From the NCBI GenBank assembly GCA_031254445.1, contig JAIRUL010000191.1:1-11518 (forward strand): 11,518 bases of DNA, written 5' to 3'. Positions 1 to 7,009 of this stretch are shown here, one piece after another. Numbering within the stretch: the stretch's first letter is position 1; each line of letters begins with the position of its first letter. A model generated the notes under the pieces. It saw nothing but the letters and a program-made list of their open reading frames with translations, did no database searches and was not told where the DNA came from. The position numbers and the translations under genes were made by a program. Origin of the DNA: Chitinispirillales bacterium (lineage in GTDB: Bacteria > Fibrobacterota > Chitinivibrionia > Chitinivibrionales > Chitinispirillaceae).

Positions 1-394
1 GGGCGGTGATCGCTATTATCCCCTTGCCCCTGTCCCGCGCCTTCGCCAGCGCTTCAAGGCTGTCGTGAGAGACCGTTTTGTCAAACTTCTCGGCGCTCAT
101 AGCCTCTAAACTTATCGCATCGAACAGATTTTTTCCAAGCGACCTAAATACCTCTATTGACACTGCGCGAATCTTCTTTTCGCTCCACTCGTTGCCGAAA
201 ACCGCGCGTAAATTGTCGGCCGTGCGCCTCCTATCCTCGCGCAATACACGGTAGCAGAGCGCCCCCAAAAGCGAAAACAGCATAAGCCCAGCCCCGCGCG
301 GCAGCGTTTTCCCTATCGCAAACCCAAGGCGCGCCGCCCACCCCAAAAGAGCATGCCTTACGCGCCTCGGTATAAATTTCCTTAATGGGCGCAT
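1..394 (-). CDS. LpxL/HtrB-type lysophospholipid (lipid A) acyltransferase, N-terminal part
   Basis: The reading frame is open from an ATG at 394 to the left edge (131 codons plus one base), so the gene continues outside the window. The protein has a basic N-terminus, a hydrophobic stretch at about residues 33-50 typical of the inner-membrane anchor of this family, then RRTADNLRAVFG (residues 56-67), matching the R-x-NL-x-x-xFP-like motif of LpxL/HtrB acyltransferases. It ends in GKGIIAITA, exactly where the family continues into the H-x-G-N-W-E catalytic box; the catalytic His lies just beyond the edge and is not seen. The family adds a secondary acyl chain to lipid A or related lipids on the cytoplasmic face of the inner membrane. 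The gene starts 12 bp after the ileS stop and is probably in the same operon. A GGGA about 7 nt before the ATG is the only ribosome site visible. Exact substrate unknown. Confidence 0.8.
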   Translation of the reverse strand, partial: MRPLRKFIPRRVRHALLGWAARLGFAIGKTLPRGAGLMLFSLLGALCYRVLREDRRRTADNLRAVFGNEWSEKKIRAVSIEVFRSLGKNLFDAISLEAMSAEKFDKTVSHDSLEALAKARDRGKGIIAITA

Positions 395-406
395 ACGCTA
401 ATCCCG

Positions 407-3400
407 TCAACCGCCCAAATCCGTTTTCTCTACGCCGATATGCGCCTCTAGCCCCTCTACCTCAACGCGCTCGGCGTTCCTAATGGCGGCGGCGTCCGCG
501 TACCGAATATCGACGGCCAGCGTCTCGGCGCACACGTAGCCGCGGAAGTCGGCAAGCGCGGCGGCAACCTCCGGCCGGCACGAGCAGTGTATGACTATGC
601 GGTCGGCGACGTTCAAGCCCGCCTCCTTGCGCCGGTTCTGCACACGGTTCACGAACTCGCGGGCCACGCACTCTTTTTTGAGCTCCGGGGTAATGGTAAC
701 CTCTAGCGCGACGGTGAGTTCGCCCTCGGTCTCCACCTCAAGCCCCTCGCGCCTAACGCGGCGTATCTCGATATCGCCGTATGCTAACCGGTTCCCCAAA
801 ACGTCAATCGTGCCGCCGCCCTCAAGGTTCTTGATGTCGGCGTGGCTGAACCGCTCTATTAATAACGACGCCTCTTTCATCTTAGGCCCGAAAGCCTTGC
901 CTAATTTTTTGAAATTGGGCTTCGCCGATATGCTGACCACGCGCTCTTCGTTAGAATCGAAGACGACCTTTTTGACGTTCAGCTCGTCCTTGACAAGCTC
1001 CTCCATATCCCTAATCAAATCAATTTTTTTGCGGTCGGCCAGCACAACCGTAAACTCGCTTAGGGGCTGGCGGGTCTTTATGGCGAAGCGGCTGCGCAGC
1101 GCGCGGCCCATCGCCACGGCCTTGCGGACTAGCAGCATCTTCAGCTCAAGCGGCCCGTCAATCGCGCTGTCGATAGCGGATGGGTACGGCGTTAAATGCA
1201 CGCTCGGCGGCTCGCCTTTGAGCTTGCCGCAAACAAGATTTCTGTATATCGCCTCGGTGACAAAGGGCAAAAACGGGGCCATAACCTTTGAAAACCGGAC
1301 GAGGACGCAGTAGAGCGTTCCGTAGGCGACATCCTTATCGCCGTCGTTCTCGCTCTTCCAGAAGCGGCGGCGGCTGCGGCGGATGTACCAGTTTGTTAGG
1401 TTGTCGATAAAATCAACCAAGTGCGGGACGACTTTATATAGATTGTACTGCTCCATCTCTTTATTGACCAACGAGATAACGTCGTTGAGCAGCGACACGA
1501 TCCACCTGTCAAGCTCTGTTCCGCCATTAGGCGGTTCAAGGCTCGCGGGCTTCCACCCGTCCACATTCGCGTAAGTGACAAAAAACGCGTAGGCGTTCCA
1601 AAACGGCAGAAGGACGGCGCGCGACATCTCCATCACGCCTTTCTCCGAAAAGCGCAAATCTTCCGCCTTGACAGCGGGCGAGTTAATCAAAAACAAGCGC
1701 AGCGCGTCCGCGCCGAGCTGGTTCAGCACGTCCTCCGGCGGCGCGTAGTTGCGCAGGCGCTTAGATAATTTCTTTCCGTCTTCCGCGAGGATAATCCCGT
1801 TGACAATTACATTCTTAAAAGCAGGTTTTTCAAATAACGCGCCGGCCAAAACCGTTAGCGTATAGAACCAGCCGCGCGTCTGGTCAAGCCCCTCGGCTAT
1901 AAAGTCGGCGGGGAAGCTCTTTTCAAAAATTTCCTTATTGTCAAACGGGTAATGCTGCTGCGCATACGGCATCGACCCCGACTCGAACCAGCAGTCCAAA
2001 ACCTCGCTCGTGCGCTTCATAGGCGCGCCGCACTTGGGGCACTTCGCTTCAAGTTCGTCAACGATGTGGCGGTGGATGTCCACGGGGCTTATCTCCGCGC
2101 CCTTTAGCCTCTGCGCCCAAGACGGGTCGATTCCCGCGTCCGCAAGCCGCCGCGCCGCCTCCTCCGTCCGTAGGCTGTCGCGCACCCTCTCCGCGGTACG
2201 CGCGTGGACGCCCGCGCCCGCCGATTTGTCGCCGAAGCCTACAAGCGCGTGCAGATCGTCAAGCCCGCCCACGCACTCCCGATGCCCGCACTCGCAGAGC
2301 CACACGGGAATCGGCGTGCCCCAGTACCGATTGCGCGATATGTTCCAATCCGGCGCGCTCTCTATGCCCTTGCCGAAGCGGCCGTTTCTTAGGTGCGAGG
2401 GAACCCAATGTATATGTTGATTGTTGCCGAGCATGTTCGCCTTGAGCGGCTCTATCTTCATGAACCAAGTAGTTATCGCCTTGTAGATGAGCGCCGTTTC
2501 GCAGCGGTAGCAGTGCGGGTAGCGGTGGGCAATCGTAGTTTTATGGAATAACCGCCCCGCCGCCCTAATATGCTGAGTGATTTCGCCGTCAACCGTATAA
2601 ACGAGCTTATTTGCCCACCGCGGGACATCTTCAGTGAATTTTCCCTCGTCGTCAACAGGGCAGACTATCGGCAGCTCTAACTTTTGCCCGACCAAAAAGT
2701 CGTCCTCGCCAAACGCCGGGGCGATGTGGACAATGCCCGTGCCGTCTTCCGTCGACACAAAATCGGCAACGGTAACGGAGAAGAAGCGCGGATCCCTATC
2801 CTTAAAAAAATCAAACATCGGCTCATAGCGCAGCCCCGCAAGGTCAACGCCTTTCATCTCCCTTATAACCTCTACCGCCGCCGTGTCCTTATAATACGCG
2901 CTAAGGCGCTCTTTCGCCATAATGTATGTATTGCCATCGACCCTAATCCTGACATACGCGATATCCCCGCCCACAGCCAGCGCCACGTTGGACGGCAGCG
3001 TCCACGGCGTCGTCGTCCATACCAATATCTTCGCGCCGTCAGGATCATCGGCAATAGGAAACGATACCGTAATTGACGGCCCGCTAATCTCCCTATACCC
3101 CTCGTTGACCTCGAAGTTGGAGAGCGGCGTCGCGCACCTCGGGCAGTAGGGCTGCACCCTGAAACCCCGGTATATCAGCCCCTTGTCCCACATTTGCCTA
3201 AAGACCCACCAGATGCTCTCCATGTACGGCGGATCCATCGTCCGGTACTGGTTGACAAAGTCCACCCACCGGCCCATCCTGCTTACGACCGTCTCCCACT
3301 GACCGGTGTAGCGCAGCACGATAGACCGGCACGCCTCGTTGAATAGGTGGATGCCGAGCTTCTCTATGTCGCGCTTGCCGGATACCTTAAACTCTTTCTC

Positions 3401-3700
3401 CATCTCGTTCTCGACCGGCAGCCCGTGGCAGTCCCAGCCGAAGCGCCTATCGACGTAGCGCCCGCGCATAGTCCAGTAGCGGGGGATGATGTCTTTGAGC
3501 GTTCCGGCGAGCAGATGCCCGTAGTGCGGCAACCCCGTGGCAAACGGCGGGCCGTCGTAAAAAACAAACGCCGGCAAACCGCGCGTATTTTCGAGCGACG
3601 CCGCAAACGTTTTTTCTTTTTCCCATACGTCAAGGACGCCGCGCTCAATTTCGGGGAAGCGGATTTGCGAATTTACAGGATCGAATGATTCACCGTTCAT
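407..3700 (-). CDS. ileS: Isoleucyl-tRNA synthetase, eukaryotic-like type (IleRS2)
   Basis: This 1097-residue class I synthetase charges tRNA-Ile in the cytoplasm. Visible signatures are FYDGPPFATGLPHYGH with the HIGH motif as HYGH (residues 59-62), GWDCHGLPVE (88-97), the editing-domain stretch WTTTPWTLPSN (228-238), CPRC and CYRC metal-type pairs (186-189, 397-400), DCWFESGSMPYAQ (569-581), and the KMSKS loop as KLSKR (644-648). The sequence around HIGH and the C-terminal ECVAREFVNRVQNRRKEAGL segment match the eukaryotic-like IleRS2 class, not the E. coli type with its C-terminal zinc knuckle. IleRS2 enzymes are known to be poorly inhibited by mupirocin, so intrinsic tolerance is inferred. 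About 45 residues after CVGG (roughly 481-538) look like an insertion relative to relatives. The ATG at 3700 overlaps the stop of the preceding phosphorylase gene (ATGA), implying translational coupling. Confidence 0.97.
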   Translation of the reverse strand: MNGESFDPVNSQIRFPEIERGVLDVWEKEKTFAASLENTRGLPAFVFYDGPPFATGLPHYGHLLAGTLKDIIPRYWTMRGRYVDRRFGWDCHGLPVENEMEKEFKVSGKRDIEKLGIHLFNEACRSIVLRYTGQWETVVSRMGRWVDFVNQYRTMDPPYMESIWWVFRQMWDKGLIYRGFRVQPYCPRCATPLSNFEVNEGYREISGPSITVSFPIADDPDGAKILVWTTTPWTLPSNVALAVGGDIAYVRIRVDGNTYIMAKERLSAYYKDTAAVEVIREMKGVDLAGLRYEPMFDFFKDRDPRFFSVTVADFVSTEDGTGIVHIAPAFGEDDFLVGQKLELPIVCPVDDEGKFTEDVPRWANKLVYTVDGEITQHIRAAGRLFHKTTIAHRYPHCYRCETALIYKAITTWFMKIEPLKANMLGNNQHIHWVPSHLRNGRFGKGIESAPDWNISRNRYWGTPIPVWLCECGHRECVGGLDDLHALVGFGDKSAGAGVHARTAERVRDSLRTEEAARRLADAGIDPSWAQRLKGAEISPVDIHRHIVDELEAKCPKCGAPMKRTSEVLDCWFESGSMPYAQQHYPFDNKEIFEKSFPADFIAEGLDQTRGWFYTLTVLAGALFEKPAFKNVIVNGIILAEDGKKLSKRLRNYAPPEDVLNQLGADALRLFLINSPAVKAEDLRFSEKGVMEMSRAVLLPFWNAYAFFVTYANVDGWKPASLEPPNGGTELDRWIVSLLNDVISLVNKEMEQYNLYKVVPHLVDFIDNLTNWYIRRSRRRFWKSENDGDKDVAYGTLYCVLVRFSKVMAPFLPFVTEAIYRNLVCGKLKGEPPSVHLTPYPSAIDSAIDGPLELKMLLVRKAVAMGRALRSRFAIKTRQPLSEFTVVLADRKKIDLIRDMEELVKDELNVKKVVFDSNEERVVSISAKPNFKKLGKAFGPKMKEASLLIERFSHADIKNLEGGGTIDVLGNRLAYGDIEIRRVRREGLEVETEGELTVALEVTITPELKKECVAREFVNRVQNRRKEAGLNVADRIVIHCSCRPEVAAALADFRGYVCAETLAVDIRYADAAAIRNAERVEVEGLEAHIGVEKTDLGG

Positions 3701-4527
3701 AGCGCCTGCAAAACCTTCTCTATCAGTTTCACAAGCACGGGTTCGGCCTTGTCGGCGACCGCGATTATCTTCTTTATGTCCGCCGGTTCAAGCGCGTCGG
3801 GCAAACACGCGTCGGTGATGACCGAGAAGCCAAGCGTTTTAAGCCCCGCGTGCACGGCGGCTATAACCTCCGGCACCGTGCTCATCCCTATCGCGTCCGC
3901 GCCCAGCGTCTTCAGCATCCGGTACTCCGCCCGCGTCTCAAGCGCCGGGCCGCTCATGGAGGCGTAGACGCCGCGCTCGAGCTTTATCCCGTTGTCAAGC
4001 GCGACCTTCGCGGCGAGGGCAAGCAGCGCGCTTGAATACGGCTCCGACATATCCGGAAAGCGCGGCCCTATGCGGTCGTCGTTCTTGCCGATAAGCGGGC
4101 TATTGCTCAATAGGTTTATGTGGTCGGTAATCGCCATAATCGTCCCTGGCGGGAAGAGCGGGTTTATGCCGCCGCAGGCGTTCGAGACGATTAGGGTATC
4201 TACGCCCAAAAACTTCATGACGCGCACCGGAAAAACAATCTGCTGCATCGAATACCCCTCATAATAATGAAAGCGCCCCTGCATAGCCGCAACGGGCTTC
4301 CCCGCGAGCGTGCCCAAAATGAGCTTGCCCGCGTGCGCCTCCACGGTCGAGACGGGGAAGTGCGGGATCTCCTCGTAGGGGACGACCGCCTGCTTCTCGA
4401 TGCTGTCGGCTAACTTTCCGAGGCCGGTGCCGAGGATTATGCCGAACTTGGGCTTTATAGAGGTTTTGCCCTCGATAAAGGCTTTGGCCTCTTGGATCAT
4501 GCCGAATTGGCCGAATTGGTCGGACAT
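3697..4527 (-). CDS. punA: Purine nucleoside phosphorylase (trimeric PNP family)
   Basis: It cleaves purine nucleosides with phosphate to a free base and ribose-1-phosphate in purine salvage. Counting from the preferred start, the 276-residue protein shows the phosphate loop GTGLGKL (33-39), HAGKL (65-69), MQGRFHYYEGY (82-92; the His, Tyr and Glu of the phosphate and sugar site), SNACGGINP (115-123), GPALETRAE (193-201) with the base-binding Glu197, and GMSTVPEV (214-221). The residue equivalent to human PNP Asn243 is Asp239 (VITDACLPD), and human Phe200 is Leu196; see findings. Two starts are possible. The ATG at 4539 lacks a ribosome site, while the ATG at 4527 follows GGAG with a 6-nt spacer, so 4527 is chosen. 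The gene starts 27 bp after the DUF167 stop and its stop overlaps the ileS ATG. Confidence 0.95.
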   Translation of the reverse strand: MSDQFGQFGMIQEAKAFIEGKTSIKPKFGIILGTGLGKLADSIEKQAVVPYEEIPHFPVSTVEAHAGKLILGTLAGKPVAAMQGRFHYYEGYSMQQIVFPVRVMKFLGVDTLIVSNACGGINPLFPPGTIMAITDHINLLSNSPLIGKNDDRIGPRFPDMSEPYSSALLALAAKVALDNGIKLERGVYASMSGPALETRAEYRMLKTLGADAIGMSTVPEVIAAVHAGLKTLGFSVITDACLPDALEPADIKKIIAVADKAEPVLVKLIEKVLQAL

Positions 4528-4533
4528 TTTTTG

Positions 4534-4537
4534 CTCC
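4534..4537 (-). promoter_or_regulatory. Ribosome binding site that decides the PNP start
   Basis: GGAG lies 6 nt before the ATG at 4527, inside the frame that opens at the upstream ATG (4539). No comparable purine-rich site precedes 4539, so initiation at 4527 is favoured. Confidence 0.65.
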
Positions 4538-4554
4538 ATATGTTAAAGTCAAAA

Positions 4555-4836
4555 TCAACCATCGCCGTCAGACAACCCCCGCAGCTTCTCGTCAACCCAC
4601 CCGCCGTCGACCCCCTCCGCCTCCACGACCTTGCTGCGGCTATGCCCGCCCTTGATTATAGCCAGCGACGACTTGGCAACGCCCAAAACGCCGGCGAGGC
4701 ACTCTATCAGCTGAATATTCGCCCTATTGTCAACCGGCGGCGATGTCACCGCGACCTCCAAGCTCCTCGGGCCGCGCACCTTTACCGAGCACCTCGCCGC
4801 CCTCGGCTTCAGCCGCACGTCAATGCTGACCGGCAC
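4555..4836 (-). CDS. yggU: DUF167 / YggU family protein
   Basis: A 93-residue cytoplasmic protein that starts with GTG at 4836. It fits the DUF167 (YggU) pattern: the N-terminal strand VRLKPRAARCSVKV, the hallmark SPPVDNRANIQLIECLAGVLGV (P-P-V-D-x-x-A-N), then IIKGGHSRSKVVEAEG, the usual G-x-x-S-R-x-K turn. The molecular function of this small family is not established. It sits 10 bp after the divIVA-like stop and 27 bp before the phosphorylase start. Its placement with yggS echoes the E. coli yggS-yggT-yggU cluster. The ribosome site is weak, and coupling to the upstream gene is likely. Confidence 0.88.
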   Translation of the reverse strand: MPVSIDVRLKPRAARCSVKVRGPRSLEVAVTSPPVDNRANIQLIECLAGVLGVAKSSLAIIKGGHSRSKVVEAEGVDGGWVDEKLRGLSDGDG

Positions 4837-4846
4837 CTGGCGCCCG

Positions 4847-5467
4847 CTAACCGATGATGACCGGCTGCGGCGGGACGTCGTCGAGCGTCGTGCCGTCGTC
4901 CGCGGGGAACGCGCCCTTCATCACCACGCTCCTATGCTGGATAGGCGGGGGCGCTTGCTGCGGGCGCTGCTGCTGCGGCTGCTCAGGCTGCGCGGCCCGC
5001 TGCGGGTCGTCGCTGCGCAGGTCGCCGCTTATCACCTCAAGCAAGCCGAGTTGCGTGGAGAGCATCGCCTTGAAACGCGCGAGGAAGCTATCGCGCTGGT
5101 TGCGGATAGAGACGATCTCGCTTTCAAGCCGGTTCACGCGGCTGCGCGCGTCGCTCTCGTAGCGGTCGGCGCGTATCTGCGCGTCCTTTATGATGAGCTC
5201 CGCCTCCTTCTGCGCGTTCACCCGCGCCTCGTCGCTCGACCGCTGCGCGCTCATGAGCGTATCGTTCAGCACGCGCTCTATCCCCGTGTACTTCTCAAGC
5301 TGCTGCTCCAAGCTCTTTATCTGCGTGGCGAACTCGTTGTTCTGGCGGATGAGAATCTCGTACTCGCCGGCCATAAGCTCAAGAAAACTGTACACCGCGT
5401 GCGAGTCGCACCCGCGAAAGGCGCGGGGGAACGGCTGCTTCCTAATGTCAAGAGGCGTGATGCGCAT
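4847..5467 (-). CDS. divIVA: DivIVA-domain coiled-coil protein
   Basis: A 206-residue protein whose N-terminus (ITPLDIRKQPFPRAFRGCDSHAVYSFLELM, about residues 3-32) matches the DivIVA membrane-binding lead, including the R-G-x-D turn and the following helix. Residues about 33-150 are a long charged heptad-like coiled coil containing AEELII/AQIRA-type repeats seen in the family. Residues about 151-206 are a Gln/Pro-rich, probably disordered tail. DivIVA-type proteins scaffold curved membrane at poles or septa and recruit division or growth factors; the partner here is unknown. The ATG at 5467 is supported by AGAGGGA with a 6-nt spacer. It starts 27 bp after yggS and precedes yggU, in an operon that ends in ileS and the acyltransferase, resembling the Gram-positive divIVA-ileS neighbourhood although the genome looks Gram-negative. 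Confidence 0.88.
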   Translation of the reverse strand: MRITPLDIRKQPFPRAFRGCDSHAVYSFLELMAGEYEILIRQNNEFATQIKSLEQQLEKYTGIERVLNDTLMSAQRSSDEARVNAQKEAELIIKDAQIRADRYESDARSRVNRLESEIVSIRNQRDSFLARFKAMLSTQLGLLEVISGDLRSDDPQRAAQPEQPQQQRPQQAPPPIQHRSVVMKGAFPADDGTTLDDVPPQPVIIG

Positions 5468-5494
5468 TTGACGTCCCTCTGTTTCTTAAAAAGA

Positions 5495-6172
5495 TTATGT
5501 TCTATCGCCGACAAGGGCTGTACCGACCCGAACCATCGTCGCCCCCTCTTCTATCGCCCACTCAAAATCACCGCTCATCCCCATCGATAGCTCCGGCGCA
5601 ACTATCCCCGCGCAATGTTTTTGCGACAGCTCCCTAAGCAGCGCGAACGCCCCGCGCACCGCCGCCTCGCCGCCGCCGAGCGGGCCTATCGTCATAAGGC
5701 CCCGAAGCTCAAGGGCGCCGCTCCCGGCGACAAGCTCGCAGAGCCGGCCGCACTCGATAGGCGAACACCCCGACTTAGACCCCTCGCCCGACGTGTTGAC
5801 CTCGACAAGCACCCGCTTCTTGGGCTCCGCGCCGCTATGGCACCCCTCGAGCCGCCGCACAAGCCTCTCGCGGTCGACCGACTGCACCCACCCCGCGAGC
5901 GGCCAAACCTTCTGCGCCTTGTTCGTCTGCAAATGCCCTATCATGTGCGCCGTAAAATCCCCGGCAAGGCGCGGAACCTTCTCCTCCATCTCCTGCACGC
6001 GGTTCTCCCCGATGTCGCGCACCCCGATGTCCAAAAGCCGCTGAACCGTCTCCGCAGGGTGGTTTTTGGTAACCGCGATGAGCCGCACGGACGCGGGCGC
6101 GCGCCCCGCACGGGCGCAAGCCCGCTCTATCCTGCCCCGCACCTCAGTTAGCCGAGCCGCCAAACCGTCCAT
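5495..6172 (-). CDS. yggS: YggS/PLPBP family pyridoxal 5'-phosphate homeostasis protein
   Basis: A 225-residue cytoplasmic protein with the alanine-racemase-like N-terminal fold that binds PLP and buffers its level without known catalysis. Visible landmarks are VRLIAVTKNHP with the PLP lysine at Lys36 (the E. coli numbering), IGENRVQEMEEK (54-65), AHMIGHLQTNKAQKV, where relatives usually have WHFIGHLQ, VLVEVNTSGEGSKSG, and the C-terminal phosphate-binding ELSMGMSGDFEWAIEEGATMVRVGTALVG. The length is normal for the family. The ATG at 6172 follows AAAGG at about 8 nt. It is the first gene of the minus-strand operon (yggS-divIVA-yggU-pnp-ileS-acyltransferase), and its promoter must lie in 6173-6320. 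Confidence 0.95.
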   Translation of the reverse strand: MDGLAARLTEVRGRIERACARAGRAPASVRLIAVTKNHPAETVQRLLDIGVRDIGENRVQEMEEKVPRLAGDFTAHMIGHLQTNKAQKVWPLAGWVQSVDRERLVRRLEGCHSGAEPKKRVLVEVNTSGEGSKSGCSPIECGRLCELVAGSGALELRGLMTIGPLGGGEAAVRGAFALLRELSQKHCAGIVAPELSMGMSGDFEWAIEEGATMVRVGTALVGDRT

Positions 6173-6324
6173 CCGATGCGCCTTTCCGCAAAATATAAAT
6201 ATACATTATGGGCGGCGGGGGCGCGGAATTAATGAGGGGGCGAGACATTAATACATTAAATTAATTTATAGTCGCCCACGCGGCAAACACACAAGCCTAT
6301 TTGCGATTTTAGCGCTGACGATGC
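6173..6324. promoter_or_regulatory. Divergent intergenic region between yggS and the toxin-antitoxin module
   Basis: No gene is seen here. For the minus strand, two candidate -10 elements are visible: TATAAA (6265-6270) with TTGTGT (6289-6294) at an 18-bp spacing, and TATATT (6198-6203) without a clear -35. The second is part of a 13-bp motif (6197-6209) repeated exactly upstream of the cheX-like gene. A 12-bp palindrome, TAAATTAATTTA, occupies 6257-6268 and overlaps the first -10. Which element drives yggS cannot be decided from sequence alone. Confidence 0.4.
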
Positions 6325-6353
6325 TTGACATTCGTATGCCATTATATTACATT
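6325..6353 (+). promoter_or_regulatory. Promoter of the relB/yafQ module
   Basis: A perfect sigma70-type -35 TTGACA (6325-6330) is followed after 17 bp by TACATT (6348-6353) as the -10. The -10 lies inside the inverted repeat described next, the usual arrangement for an autoregulated toxin-antitoxin operon. Confidence 0.7.
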
Positions 6354-6362
6354 AGTAATATA
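6343..6362. promoter_or_regulatory. Perfect inverted repeat, probable antitoxin operator
   Basis: Arms TATATTAC (6343-6350) and GTAATATA (6355-6362) are perfect reverse complements separated by ATTA. The repeat covers the -10 and lies 20 bp before the antitoxin ATG. RelB/DinJ ribbon-helix-helix dimers bind such palindromes, so autorepression by the antitoxin or the toxin-antitoxin complex is inferred. Confidence 0.7.
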
Positions 6363-6382
6363 CCATCAACAAGGAGGGCGCT

Positions 6383-6646
6383 ATGGCCACCATACAGGTT
6401 CGCGTAGACGACAGCATAAAGACCGCAGCGGACACCCTATTTTCGGGACTCGGGCTCCACACGTCAACGGCGGGCAGGATGTTCCTCATGGCGTCTATAG
6501 AGAGCGACGGCCTGCCGTTTTCGGTCAAACACCGCACGGCGAAACCCGGCCTGCTGGAAGCGATAGAAGACACCCGCCTGCGCCGCAACCTGCACGGACC
6601 GTTCAAGACCGCGGAAGAGGCGGTCGCGTCAATGCTGGAGGCGTAA
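6383..6646 (+). CDS. dinJ: RelB/DinJ family antitoxin
   Basis: An 87-residue protein. Its N-terminus (TIQVRVDDSIKTAADTLFSGLGLHTSTAGRMFLMASIESDGLPF) is the RelB/DinJ ribbon-helix-helix module: a beta strand with alternating V-R-V residues, a helix, the G-L-x-x-S/T-T turn, a second helix, and the characteristic G-L-P-F. The C-terminal half (about 50-87) is the charged segment expected to wrap and neutralise the toxin. AAGGAGG (6371-6377) 5 nt before the ATG gives a very strong RBS, in keeping with antitoxin being made in excess. The yafQ-type toxin follows 2 bp downstream. It probably represses its own promoter through the inverted repeat at 6343-6362. Confidence 0.93.
   Translation: MATIQVRVDDSIKTAADTLFSGLGLHTSTAGRMFLMASIESDGLPFSVKHRTAKPGLLEAIEDTRLRRNLHGPFKTAEEAVASMLEA
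6637..6641 (+). promoter_or_regulatory. Ribosome binding site that decides the TTG start of yafQ
   Basis: GGAGG, within the last codons of the antitoxin, lies 7 nt before TTG at 6649. No ATG is available near the family's expected N-terminus, so the TTG is the start. Confidence 0.75.
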
Positions 6647-6648
6647 CA

Positions 6649-6924
6649 TTGCTTGAGATAGTCTACACCAACAGAATGAAACGCGATGCCAAACTGATGC
6701 AAAAGCGCGGTAAAGATATTTCCAAACTTACTACCGCGCTTTCTCTTTTGGCAAGCGGAGAGCCAATGCCGCCAAAATACCGCGACCACCAATTGAGCGG
6801 CAACCTGAGCGATTTCCGCGAGTGCCACATCGAGGGGGATTGGCTGCTGATGTACCAAGTTTTCGAGGGTAGTCTGGTACTGTCTGCATCGGGTACCGGT
6901 ACGCACTCCGATCTTTTTGACTAA
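6649..6924 (+). CDS. yafQ: YafQ family mRNA interferase toxin
   Basis: A 91-residue RelE-superfamily toxin that starts at TTG, 2 bp after the antitoxin stop. YafQ-type toxins cut mRNA on the ribosome and arrest translation. The residues assigned to catalysis and binding in E. coli YafQ (His50, His63, Asp67, Trp68, His87, Phe91) have counterparts at His47 (YRDHQL), His60 (RECHIE), Asp64 and Trp65 (GDWLL), His86 and Phe90 (THSDLF), so the toxin looks intact. The helix KDISKLTTALSLLASGE followed by PP.Y.DH.LSGN is the family core. The rare TTG start, compared with the antitoxin's ATG and consensus RBS, would keep toxin synthesis below antitoxin synthesis. The frame upstream of TTG is open by chance and is not part of the gene. 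Confidence 0.93.
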   Translation: MLEIVYTNRMKRDAKLMQKRGKDISKLTTALSLLASGEPMPPKYRDHQLSGNLSDFRECHIEGDWLLMYQVFEGSLVLSASGTGTHSDLFD

Positions 6925-7009
6925 CCGCCCTCCCAATTTCTCAGCCACAGTGTCTCCGCGCGCGGGCGGCGGGGTGGATGGTTTTGACGGTGGGGTTGAC
7001 GTTGACTTT

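Noticed and set aside
591..1313. Plus-strand ORF of 240 codons antisense to ileS
   Set aside because: It lies wholly within the unambiguous ileS frame, shows low-complexity Ser/Thr/Arg-rich sequence, and has no family resemblance or ribosome site.
4727..5590. Plus-strand ORF of 287 codons opposite yggU, divIVA and yggS
   Set aside because: It spans three real minus-strand genes and has Arg/Leu/Ala-rich composition typical of a shadow in GC-rich DNA.
6325..6648. In-frame upstream extension of yafQ starting at an ATG near 6325
   Set aside because: It runs through the promoter, operator and antitoxin gene out of frame; the RBS and family length place the toxin start at TTG 6649.
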